47,575 nucleotides of DNA, taken from contig JABXKT010000026.1 in assembly GCA_013619155.1 (NCBI GenBank), positions 1 through 47,575 of the forward strand, given 5' to 3'. Positions within the stretch are counted from its first letter, which is position 1. Each line of letters opens with the position of its first letter. This document shows, piece after piece, positions 17,124 through 25,246 of this stretch. The stretch comes from Desulfobacteraceae bacterium (GTDB lineage Bacteria > Desulfobacterota > Desulfobacteria > Desulfobacterales > Desulfolunaceae). The notes under the pieces were generated by a model. The model saw nothing but the letters and a program-made list of their open reading frames with translations, ran no database searches and had not been told where the DNA came from. A program made the translations under genes and the position numbers.

Positions 17124-19209
17124 ATCGCTCCCCGTGCGGGAGCGTGGATTGAAAGTTCCTCTCAATCATGGTTTGGTCCGAAATGGCTTATCGCTCCCCG
17201 TGCGGGAGCGTGGATTGAAAGCTCCGATACCCTTAAGGATGTTCACAAATCCGTCTGATCGCTCCCCGTGCGGGAGCGTGGATTGAAAGCTCGTTATACT
17301 CAAAAGGATCGGTTTCCGAATCGATCGCTCCCCGTGCGGGAGCGTGGATTGAAAGGGGGATCGGTACATAGACAGTTTGGAGGATCTCATTATCGCTCCC
17401 CGTGCGGGAGCGTGGATTGAAAGATCACTCCCGGTCACACCCTGCCAAAAACCATTTATCGCTCCCCGTGCGGGAGCGTGGATTGAAAGCACTCACCGCT
17501 TTGGTGTCAACCTCCCCCTCCATATCGCTCCCCGTGCGGGAGCGTGGATTGAAAGTCATGGGTTAAGGAGCATACAAATATCATGCCAATCGCTCCCCGT
17601 GCGGGAGCGTGGATTGAAAGAAAAACACTATCAATTTTAGTACCGTGCGAGTCACATCGCTCCCCGTGCGGGAGCGTGGATTGAAAGCTTATACCTGGGG
17701 TTTCTTGATGGATGAAAAGGATCGCTCCCCGTGCGGGAGCGTGGATTGAAAGCCTATCGTCTACCACGGCTCCAAGGTCGATCAAAACATCGCTCCCCGT
17801 GCGGGAGCGTGGATTGAAAGGAAACAACAGGAGGGTTGTCCTCTTCAAGCTCAATCGCTCCCCGTGCGGGAGCGTGGATTGAAAGGAGCGATGCTTTACC
17901 CGTTGCGACGACGTTAAAAATCGCTCCCCGTGCGGGAGCGTGGATTGAAAGCACTGGCGGGATAAGATCCGAGCGTCGGGCATAGATCGCTCCCCGTGCG
18001 GGAGCGTGGATTGAAAGTGTGGGAAATGCTATAAACCCTACAGCTGAAACATCGCTCCCCGTGCGGGAGCGTGGATTGAAAGTCTAATAGTTATCTTTTA
18101 TCCCTAATATCCCTAATATCGCTCCCCGTGCGGGAGCGTGGATTGAAAGACTTCCATCACCAAAATGGTGGATTTTCTCGCACATCGCTCCCCGTGCGGG
18201 AGCGTGGATTGAAAGAATGGTAAAACTGGAAACATCCGAAGCCGTCCCAATCGCTCCCCGTGCGGGAGCGTGGATTGAAAGCCAGTAATCGTAACCATTA
18301 TAGACTCCCCAGATAAATCGCTCCCCGTGCGGGAGCGTGGATTGAAAGAGAAAAAAGGGGCTTGGAGTACTCGTTTACTCCGCATCGCTCCCCGTGCGGG
18401 AGCGTGGATTGAAAGAATAGTGAAACTGGAAACATCCGATGCTGTCCCAAATCGCTCCCCGTGCGGGAGCGTGGATTGAAAGAAACGATGCACATAAACG
18501 AAAGGTAGAAGGAAGATATCGCTCCCCGTGCGGGAGCGTGGATTGAAAGCTTCAAAGTCTCGATAGCCCATGTCGTCTTCCCTGATCGCTCCCCGTGCGG
18601 GAGCGTGGATTGAAAGAATCTATCTAAACGTATCACACTCCACCCCCAAAATCGCTCCCCGTGCGGGAGCGTGGATTGAAAGAAAGACGACAATCGAAAG
18701 ATGGATGGCAGAGAACCTATCGCTCCCCGTGCGGGAGCGTGGATTGAAAGAGACCTTTCTTTACCAAGGCGTTGAATGATTTTTAATCGCTCCCCGTGCG
18801 GGAGCGTGGATTGAAAGTCCTTTGCCCAAGGCACCTGGACCCTCACTGAGATCGCTCCCCGTGCGGGAGCGTGGATTGAAAGATCAAATGGAGGGAATAC
18901 CAGCCACGCATGGATATCGCTCCCCGTGCGGGAGCGTGGATTGAAAGTACTTCTCCGAGAGCCAGGATAGCCGAAAGGATGATCGCTCCCCGTGCGGGAG
19001 CGTGGATTGAAAGAACTAAATGTGCTGGGGGCCGACACGAATGAAATCGCTCCCCGTGCGGGAGCGTGGATTGAAAGGAGATCGTGAAAACGCTCACATA
19101 TAATGGAGTCAATCGCTCCCCGTGCGGGAGCGTGGATTGAAAGAGATAAACCCAGAATATGTAGCGTGTCTCGATGGATCGCTCCCCGTGCGGGAGCGTG
19201 GATTGAAAG
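17124..19209 (+). CRISPR. Type I-C CRISPR array, 32 repeats and 31 spacers
   Basis: The 32-base repeat starts ATCGCTCCCCGTGCGGGAGC and ends GTGGATTGAAAG. The palindrome GCTCCCCGTGCGGGAGC forms the crRNA hairpin and the GATTGAAAG tail becomes the 5' handle after Cas5d cleavage. Repeat starts are spaced 64 to 68 bases, giving spacers of 32 to 36. I see no base change in any of the 32 repeats, including the last (19178-19209). Orientation agrees with the cas operon and leader. The spacers at 18216-18249 and 18416-18450 are near-duplicates. Translated frames across the array give strings such as SIHAPARGAI and are not genes. Confidence 0.99.
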
Positions 19210-19300
19210 GGCCCGTCATGGTCACTAACCTGGGGTCCAGGGAATGTATTCTCTGGCCAAGCGAGGCTTGGTTTTTAAACCCACGTTAACCATAGAAGGC
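19210..19300. repeat. Half of a family A repeat (reverse orientation) fused to the CRISPR end
   Basis: The base after the last CRISPR repeat begins GGCCCGTCATGGTCACT, identical to the right hairpin arm of the copy at 45745-45781. It is followed by 'CTGGGGTCCAGGG', 'TCTCTGGCC', and the flank 'CCACGTTAACCATAGAAGGC'. The other half of the element is missing. Confidence 0.8.
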
Positions 19301-19309
19301 CCCCTTCGG

Positions 19310-21736
19310 TCAGGCCTTTTCATCGCGCCCCGGGCGGGTTTTTTCTGGTGAGAAGAGGGGGAGCTGACGGCCCCCCATCACCTCGGCGAAGGAGAGGTCG
19401 AAGAAGATCATGACGGCATCGAAGATGGGCGTGATCTGTTTTTCGATGTAGTGGGCGTAGTCGATATCCGGGTGGGGTAGGGCCACGGGGATGGGTCCCC
19501 GTCGGGTCATGAGGTAGCGGCTCTCCTTGGCGTGTTCCCCGGCTTTTCCCAGGAGGCGGGCCGCCCTGACGTGGGGGGGGATCGCCTTGGTGTACTCCCC
19601 TGGGGGCTTGGTGAGGCGTTTTTGGTAAACGAGATCGTCGTCGTGGCGGTGGGCCTTGAGATCGGCCACCGTTTTTTTGAGCCAGGGGATCACCTCTTGG
19701 TCGTGAAAAATCCGGTGGAGGAGTTCGTATTGAAAATTTCGGGCGAGACGGGTCCAGTCGGAGCGGACGAACTCCAGGCCGGTGAGGAGAAGTGTCTCTT
19801 CACCATCTTTTAAGACAAGGCCGGCGTATCGCTTCTTGGCGCTGGCGCCCCCGCCCCGGGTGGCGGGGAGGAAAAAGCGGGTGAAGTGTTTTTCGAACTC
19901 AAGCTCTAAGTGGGAGGAGAGGCCAAATTCCTCCTCTATCTTCCGGTCCATCCATGCATTGACCCGTGAGGCGAGGCGGTGTGCCGCCTTGGCACCCTGG
20001 GCCACCTCCCTCTCTTTTAAGCGTACAAATACCGAGTCCGTATCCCCGTAGATCACCGCGTACCCCTCCTCTTCCAGATAATCCCGGGTGGCTTTGAGCA
20101 CCCATTGTCCGGTGCCGGTGATGGCCGTGGGCAGGTCCGGGTGGTAGAACCGGCATCCGGGGGTGCCCATGACGCCGTAGAAGCTGTTCATCAAGATCTT
20201 GATGGCCTGGGAGAGGTGGGGGTCCTCTTCTTCTTTGGCCTGCTGGCGTTTTTCCATGAGGTGTGTAATGCCGTCGGGCAGCACGTGGAAGGAGCGGGAG
20301 AAGGCGATCCCCATGGGCGTTTGAAGGGGATCCTCCTGGGCCGTGATCCGTGAGAGGGGGTCGATCTTGAAGGTGCGGATAATGGAGGGGTAGAGGCTCT
20401 TGAAATCTAAGACCACGATGTGCTCATAAAAGCCCGCCTCCGTGGAGAAGACCCAGCCGCCTGCGGCGTGGCCCATGCTCTCCACGTCTTTGACGTTGGG
20501 GGCGACCCTCCCTTTTCGGTGGGTGCGGGGCAGCATAAAGTGGTCGAAGGCGGCCACGGACATGCCGACCCGGTCCATGGCGAGGCCACTGATGATGGCC
20601 CGCTTGAAGAGGTGATCCATGAGCCCCGTTTTTTTGTAAATCCCGGTGACCAGATGGCAGTCCATGAGGTTGTAGGTGGCCAGGGCCCTTTTGTCGTTAC
20701 GAAACCGCCGCTCGATCTCCGCCACCTTGTCTGTGGCCTCGCCGATATCCTTGCCCGTGCCCAGAAGGGCCGATGCCACCGTCTCCAGCCTGAAGTTATC
20801 GAAGGTGTAAAAGGCCCCGCGTAAGGCCGGAGGGCCGTCGATGACGATCCGGCCGGTGATCTCCACCCGATACACCCCCTTTCTTATTTCGCGGATTTTT
20901 GGTACCCGGCGGTCCCGACCGATACCAAAGGCCACGCCCCATCGTCTGAATACCCTCTCGAGAAAGAGAAGATCAAAGCCCACCACGTGCCAGCCGATAA
21001 TCACATCGGGGTCCAGCCTCTCCACCACTTGTATGAAGGCGTGAAGCACCTCGGTCTCGTTAGGCAATCGGTAGAGCCGCTCCCCTTTTTTAAGGGGCTC
21101 CCAGGTGTATCCCGGCAAGGGCTCTTCTTGCTGGGGTGTGGGGCCCTTGGCGGGTGGTGGGGCCTTGTCGTCCACCATGAGGACGATGCCCGAGGGCATG
21201 GAACTCGTACCCCGTCCTGTTATATGGCAGGCGATGGAGTAGAGCTCTCCGTGCTGACCGGTCTCGATATCCAGGGAGAGAATGCCAAATTGCGGGGTGT
21301 AGTCGGCGGGACGCATGGTGGGGTTTACACACCGGAGAATACCACCCCGATGCTCACACGCCCCGTGAAACTCGATACTCCCATGGATGAACCGCTCCAT
21401 GATGAAGCGCTCTGCTGGATAAACATCGGCCTCGAAGGTCCGGATGCCCAACTCGGCACAGGCCTTTCGTGCCCTGTAGAGATGGGGCTGGGTGCGAAAG
21501 TAGAGGGCATCCACCGCCCCTCCGTCAAAGGAGGTAAGGGCCAATGGCCGCCTCTGGCTGTGAAACGATTCTGCCGGGAGGACGGCATTATGCTGGATGA
21601 AGAAGAGGGGGCGATCGGTGGTGATGATAATCTCGAAGGGGCCCGCATCGCAGATCCCTGAGTACCGGAGCCGGTGCGCACCGCCTTCCTCGACGTGTTC
21701 CCGGGTGAGGATAAATCCTGTGTGTGTGCGTATCAT
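19310..21736 (-). CDS. polB: DNA polymerase II (family B)
   Basis: The protein has 808 residues from the chosen start. The 3'-5' exonuclease motifs are 'LSLDIETG' (D156, E158), 'DVIIGWHVVGFD' (244-255) and 'YNLMDC' (355-360). The polymerase motifs are 'LDFKSLYPSIIRTF' (A, 443-456), 'KILMNSFYG' (B, 513-521) and 'YGDTDS' (C, 563-568). 'RTFKIDP' after motif A is typical of the PolII branch. It is an accessory, usually damage-related, polymerase. The open frame extends 92 codons upstream into repeat DNA, so I start at 'MIRTHTGFILTRE', like other PolII proteins. Shine-Dalgarno support is weak. It is convergent with the CRISPR array; I saw no clear LexA box. Confidence 0.95.
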   Translation of the reverse strand: MIRTHTGFILTREHVEEGGAHRLRYSGICDAGPFEIIITTDRPLFFIQHNAVLPAESFHSQRRPLALTSFDGGAVDALYFRTQPHLYRARKACAELGIRTFEADVYPAERFIMERFIHGSIEFHGACEHRGGILRCVNPTMRPADYTPQFGILSLDIETGQHGELYSIACHITGRGTSSMPSGIVLMVDDKAPPPAKGPTPQQEEPLPGYTWEPLKKGERLYRLPNETEVLHAFIQVVERLDPDVIIGWHVVGFDLLFLERVFRRWGVAFGIGRDRRVPKIREIRKGVYRVEITGRIVIDGPPALRGAFYTFDNFRLETVASALLGTGKDIGEATDKVAEIERRFRNDKRALATYNLMDCHLVTGIYKKTGLMDHLFKRAIISGLAMDRVGMSVAAFDHFMLPRTHRKGRVAPNVKDVESMGHAAGGWVFSTEAGFYEHIVVLDFKSLYPSIIRTFKIDPLSRITAQEDPLQTPMGIAFSRSFHVLPDGITHLMEKRQQAKEEEDPHLSQAIKILMNSFYGVMGTPGCRFYHPDLPTAITGTGQWVLKATRDYLEEEGYAVIYGDTDSVFVRLKEREVAQGAKAAHRLASRVNAWMDRKIEEEFGLSSHLELEFEKHFTRFFLPATRGGGASAKKRYAGLVLKDGEETLLLTGLEFVRSDWTRLARNFQYELLHRIFHDQEVIPWLKKTVADLKAHRHDDDLVYQKRLTKPPGEYTKAIPPHVRAARLLGKAGEHAKESRYLMTRRGPIPVALPHPDIDYAHYIEKQITPIFDAVMIFFDLSFAEVMGGRQLPLFSPEKTRPGRDEKA

Positions 21737-21868
21737 CGTGGGCTCTGGTTTGGGGTGTAAAAAAAGAGGGCGGCCTTCGTCACTATTTAAGTGATCAAAA
21801 AAATGAAGGCTATGGCCACAGGGGGCGTAAAAAGCCAGCCTTCTATGGTTAAAATGACGAGAAAAAGG

Positions 21869-22020
21869 GCCTCCGGCGGCCAGGAGATAAATCCCCTGGA
21901 CCCCAAATTTGTAACGAAGACGGACCAAAGGTCCGTCTTCGTTACTATAAAAGCCTGTTTGACAAGCCCATCTCATAAAAATTGGCAAAAGGTTGGCTCC
22001 CGGCAGGGCCAAGTGAGGCC
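21869..22020. repeat. Dispersed repeat family A, copy 3
   Basis: The left terminal repeat GCCTCCGGCGGCC (21869-21881) is followed by the 'ATCCCCTGGACCCC' block. A perfect hairpin lies at 21911-21945 with arms GTAACGAAGACGGACC around AAA. The 'GGCAAAAGGTTGGCTCCCGG' block then leads to a degenerate right end. The flank 'CCTTCTATGGTTAAAATGAC' lies just left. The element fills the gap between polB and the HxlR gene, and the spurious upstream extension of polB runs through it. Confidence 0.85.
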
Positions 22021-22039
22021 TCGCTGTTTACGCCGACCC

Positions 22040-22372
22040 TTAGGTCTCCTCCAAGGCCAACTCATCTAAGGCCCATTTGTGCATGATCGACAGGAGAGGA
22101 AAAAGGCTGTGACCGCGTTCGGTCAGCGAGTATTCCACCCTGGGCGGGACCTCCGGGTAGACGGTTTTTGTAAGGAGGCCGTCTTTTTCCATCTCCTTGA
22201 GCTGCTGGGTCAGCATTTTCTGGCTGACCCCGGGAACGATACGCTCCAGCTCCTTGAACCGCATCTTTCCCTCGTGTAGGTGCCATAGGACCAGGCACTT
22301 CCACTTACCCCCCACGATGTCGATGGTCACCTCCACCGGACAGCGGTACATTTTGTTCTTCCATGACACCAT
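22040..22372 (-). CDS. HxlR-family transcriptional regulator
   Basis: The protein has 110 residues with a single winged helix-turn-helix: 'CPVEVTIDIVGGKWKCLVLW', 'FKELERIVPGVSQKMLTQQL', and 'VYPEVPPRVEYSLTERG'. The family usually senses reactive carbonyls or electrophiles and controls a divergent detoxification gene. GGGAG lies about 10 bases before the ATG. It is divergent from the glyoxalase-fold gene at 22538, the likely target. C11 (in 'YRCPVE') is at the position where the sensing Cys sits in several HxlR proteins. Confidence 0.92.
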   Translation of the reverse strand: MVSWKNKMYRCPVEVTIDIVGGKWKCLVLWHLHEGKMRFKELERIVPGVSQKMLTQQLKEMEKDGLLTKTVYPEVPPRVEYSLTERGHSLFPLLSIMHKWALDELALEET

Positions 22373-22449
22373 AAAAAAATTCTCCCGTCAGACGTCTGTC
22401 GTTGCTCAAATCATACCAAAAGGTGCGCAACTCCCCTTAAAGTGCCTAC

Positions 22450-22478
22450 TTGTCGGCAGTCGTAAGTCCCATTATATT
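22450..22478 (+). promoter_or_regulatory. Candidate sigma-70 promoter of the glyoxalase-fold gene
   Basis: TTGTCG (22450-22455) and TATATT (22473-22478) are separated by exactly 17 bases and lie 60 bases before the ATG at 22538, in the divergent region shared with the HxlR gene. The match to consensus is 4/6 and 5/6. Confidence 0.42.
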
Positions 22479-22537
22479 CGTATCATAAGCAAATGACAGA
22501 TATTCATCCACACAATAGAATCATAAGGATCCTTACC

Positions 22538-23035
<498 letters not shown>

Positions 23036-23123
23036 ACAGGGACCGACACTTAAGGCGAATGTAATCTGCCCCGAGGAGCGGGGCAGAACCGGTTAAAGGA
23101 ACGTTTCAGGAGTTGTCAATAAA

Positions 23124-23214
23124 GTGTTCCCCGCAAACGGAGGGGATGAACCGCTGTTTCAGTTTAGTTCCTGCCAGTTTTAAATGTGTTCCCCGCAAGC
23201 GCAGGGATGAACAA
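23124..23214 (+). CRISPR. Two-repeat relic of a type I-E CRISPR array
   Basis: Two copies of a type I-E style repeat are present: GTGTTCCCCGC...GGGGATGAACCG (23124-23153) and GTGTTCCCCGCAAGCGCAGG followed by GATGAAC (23186-23212). The 32-base interval 23154-23185 is the standard I-E spacer length, and repeat starts are 62 bases apart. The copies differ from each other in the stem region. No I-E cas genes are in the window. The repeat is unrelated to the I-C repeat at 17124-19209. Confidence 0.8.
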
Positions 23215-23316
23215 ACCGTCACCTCTCCCCATGTGATAGTCCCATCCGTAGATGTCGGCAACTTTTTATAAATATGAGTGGTTTATAACCTTAAGCGATA
23301 GGCACTGAAACGGCGC

Positions 23317-23339
23317 GCCGCACTCCTGTGCGGCTTTTT
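23317..23339 (+). terminator. Rho-independent terminator
   Basis: Stem GCCGCAC, loop TCCT, stem GTGCGGC, then TTTTT. It lies about 280 bases after the VOC gene on the same strand, beyond the I-E relic. Confidence 0.75.
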
Positions 23340-23356
23340 AGTGCGTCATTACCCAT

Positions 23357-23373
23357 GCCGCACGGAGTGCGGC
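23357..23373. repeat. Second hairpin with the same stem as the terminator
   Basis: GCCGCAC, GGA, GTGCGGC repeats the stem of the terminator at 23317-23339. The two together form a larger inverted repeat (GCGCCGCACTCC at 23315-23326 with GGAGTGCGGCGC at 23364-23375), so the arms can pair in two exclusive ways. It also lies after the convergent nitroreductase gene and could serve both strands. Confidence 0.65.
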
Positions 23374-23425
23374 GCACCGGGGATCAAAGGCGACCGGGTG
23401 TGGGGAAGCCGCTCGGACCTGGTTT

Positions 23426-24220
23426 TTAGAGCCAGCGGGTCTTTGCCTCATCTCGTTGGGGGATGCGCGGGTAGTTGAATTTGGGGTAACCGAGCATCAG
23501 GGCGGCGTACACATTGTGGCCCTCGGGTAGGTCGAGGGCGGCTTTCAAGGGGGCGTAATGGCTGACAGCCTCCATGAAGAAACCGGCCCAGCATCCGCCG
23601 ATACCCATGGCGCTGGCGGCCAGCTCCAGGGTGGTGGCGGCAATGGTGCAGTCCACGGTAGGGATCAGGGACGATTCATGGGCATGGGCAATGGCCATTA
23701 AGGGGGCATCTCGTAGGATGAGATCCTCTCCCCGTTTCTCCCAGGTGGCCACTATCTCCGGGAAGAGGTTATTCTCTCGGAACCAGTCGATGGTGAGGCC
23801 CGCCATCTTCCGGATCGTCTCTGGGTTATCCACGAGGGTCCAGTGGACGGGCTGATAGTTCTTGGCTGTGGGTGCCCAGCGTACCGTATCCAGGAGGCGG
23901 CTGACGGTGTCGCGCGGCACCGGTTTATCTTTATAGACCCGGATAGAGCGCCGCGTCTTGATGAGATGCGCCATGGCATCGGTCTCGATGGTGAGATCTT
24001 TTCTCACCGTCTCGCAAGACTCGGAGGCGACCCCTTCCAGTGTCAGGGCGCCGGAGGGGCAGACGGCGAGGCAGTGACCGCAGCGTATGCAGACCAGATC
24101 CCCTTTTGCAATCATCTCCGGTATTCCGTCGGCCCCTTCCTTTAAGAGGTTGAAAGGGCACTCTGTGACGCAGATACCGTCTTTTTTGCATTTTTCCGTA
24201 TCGATGGCAATCAGTGACAT
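23426..24220 (-). CDS. Ferredoxin-nitroreductase fusion (4Fe-4S plus FMN nitroreductase)
   Basis: The protein has 264 residues. The N-terminal 60 residues are ferredoxin-like: C11, C17, C21 ('CKKDGICVTECP') and C44, C47, C50, C54 ('CIRCGHCLAVCP'). A nitroreductase domain follows from about 85 ('IKTRRSIRVYKDKPV', then 'VRWAPTAKNYQPVHW', 'AASAMGIGGCWAGFF'). The FMN-binding Arg-Arg-Ser-x-Arg is intact. Only seven cysteines of the usual eight are apparent in the two cluster motifs. The start at 24220 has GGAG about 12 bases upstream; an ATG six codons earlier has none. Such fusions in anaerobes reduce nitro compounds, quinones or other electrophiles using ferredoxin-type electron input. Confidence 0.9.
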   Translation of the reverse strand: MSLIAIDTEKCKKDGICVTECPFNLLKEGADGIPEMIAKGDLVCIRCGHCLAVCPSGALTLEGVASESCETVRKDLTIETDAMAHLIKTRRSIRVYKDKPVPRDTVSRLLDTVRWAPTAKNYQPVHWTLVDNPETIRKMAGLTIDWFRENNLFPEIVATWEKRGEDLILRDAPLMAIAHAHESSLIPTVDCTIAATTLELAASAMGIGGCWAGFFMEAVSHYAPLKAALDLPEGHNVYAALMLGYPKFNYPRIPQRDEAKTRWL

Positions 24221-24279
24221 CTTATTGATTATCTCCATTTTTTTGTAATAAATTAGGTAACTATTCAGTTCCTAAAAAA

Positions 24280-24431
24280 GCCTCCGGCGGCCAGGGAATA
24301 AATCCCCTGGACCCCAAGTAAGTGATCATGACGGACCTCTGGTCCGTCATGATCACTATTAAAGCCTGTTCGGCAAGCCCAAATTTTTTAAATCAGGCAA
24401 AATGTTGGCTCCCAGCAGGGCCGCCGGAGGC
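24280..24431. repeat. Dispersed repeat family A, copy 4 (full length)
   Basis: A complete 152-base element with terminal inverted repeats GCCTCCGGCGGCC (24280-24292) and GGCCGCCGGAGGC (24419-24431). The central perfect hairpin (24321-24357) has arms AGTGATCATGACGGACC around TCT. The flank 'TACTTTAACCATATAAGGC' follows. It lies between the nitroreductase and ABM genes. Confidence 0.92.
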
Positions 24432-24487
24432 CTGATTTTTATGCCTACTTTAACCATATAAGGCCCGGTGGTGGACGCGGCCTGCCT

Positions 24488-24781
24488 CTAGGATAGGATA
24501 TCGAGGATTCTCACATCGAAGGGCCCATCGAGGAGCTCTCCGGCTTTTTCGCCAAACGCTGTTAAGTGGGGCTGGGCAAGATGCTGATCCAGCAGATCTT
24601 TACTCTCCCAACGCTCATAAAAGATAAATACCGCAGGATCAGCCACATCCTGGTGGAGATCGTAGGCGATACACCCCGTATCGTCTTTGCTCGGCGCAAC
24701 GAGACGTGTCAGGGCCTCTTTAAGGGCCTCCTCCTGGCCTGGTTTTGCTTTGGCTATGGCCACAACTGCAATTTTACCCAT
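24488..24781 (-). CDS. Antibiotic-biosynthesis-monooxygenase (ABM/YgiN) domain protein
   Basis: The protein has 97 residues: 'AVVAIAKAKPGQEEALKEAL', 'DDTGCIAYDLHQ', 'DPAVFIFYERWESKDLLDQH' and 'LAQPHLTAF' give the full dimeric alpha-beta ABM pattern. Relatives include the quinol monooxygenase YgiN and heme-degrading enzymes, but most have no known substrate. GGAG lies upstream ('AAGGAGTAAAAG'). It is probably a single gene between two repeat-rich gaps, near other small redox genes. Confidence 0.88.
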   Translation of the reverse strand: MGKIAVVAIAKAKPGQEEALKEALTRLVAPSKDDTGCIAYDLHQDVADPAVFIFYERWESKDLLDQHLAQPHLTAFGEKAGELLDGPFDVRILDILS

Positions 24782-25246
24782 CTTTTACTCCTTATTTTTT
24801 GAAAAAGGTTACAATTGAGCGTTAAAAAAAAATCGGGTCCCTCTTATTCGTAACCATGGTTATATCGATCGGTGGTCATCACGACAATGATGCATTTATA
24901 CGCTTTTTTTTAAATAGGATCAGGTTCTTTCGCCATTCAAATACGGTGCGCAGGCGCACCTAGGTATGCAGCTGCTAAGGGCCTCTGCCCCTTAACAGCT
25001 ACCTAAAAAAAGTCTTTATCGGCACATCATGTGCCTGTCATCGAAAGGTGATTACGGCACCTTTTTGATTACCATCCTTTTACAGACACACTTGCGGCAA
25101 GCGGGCCTTTTATCCAAAGTAGCGAAAACAAAGCATCGCGTCATTTGAGGGCTAGGTCCAGGGGATCTATTCCCTGGCCGCCGGAGGCTCAGTTTTTAAG
25201 CCCACTTTAACCATAGAAGGCAGGCTTTAGCCTCATGGCCACACCC
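24782..25246. other. Palindrome-rich non-coding region
   Basis: This 465-base gap contains no gene. Hairpins in order: GGTGCGC/GCGCACC (24945-24960); a long imperfect one from TAGGT to ACCTA (24961-25005) whose arms include AGCTGCTAAGGG and CCCCTTAACAGCT; GGCACAT/ATGTGCC (25021-25035); and AAAGGTG/CACCTTT plus TT (25044-25066), which resembles a plus-strand terminator. A short motif GTCATCACGACAATGATGCA at about 24875 recurs at 4257 and 45620. A reversed family A fragment ends the region. Confidence 0.5.
25155..25221. repeat. Family A repeat fragment, reverse orientation
   Basis: GGTCCAGGGGATCTATTCCC then GGCCGCCGGAGGC (25176-25188) is the reverse complement of the left end of family A, followed by the usual flank 'CCCACTTTAACCATAGAAGG'. 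The central hairpin is absent. Confidence 0.75.

Noticed and set aside
17064..19112. Open frames across the CRISPR array with tandem SIHAPARGAI, FQSTLPHGER or FNPRSRTGSD peptides
   Set aside because: These are translations of the 32-base I-C repeat in different frames, a known source of false proteins.
21737..22012. 92-codon N-terminal extension of DNA polymerase II
   Set aside because: The extension translates the family A repeat and its flank. The polymerase family start fits the ATG at 21736.
24280..24431. Family A element as an insertion sequence or transposon gene
   Set aside because: Terminal inverted repeats are present, but the element is only about 150 bases and encodes no protein; at most it is moved in trans.
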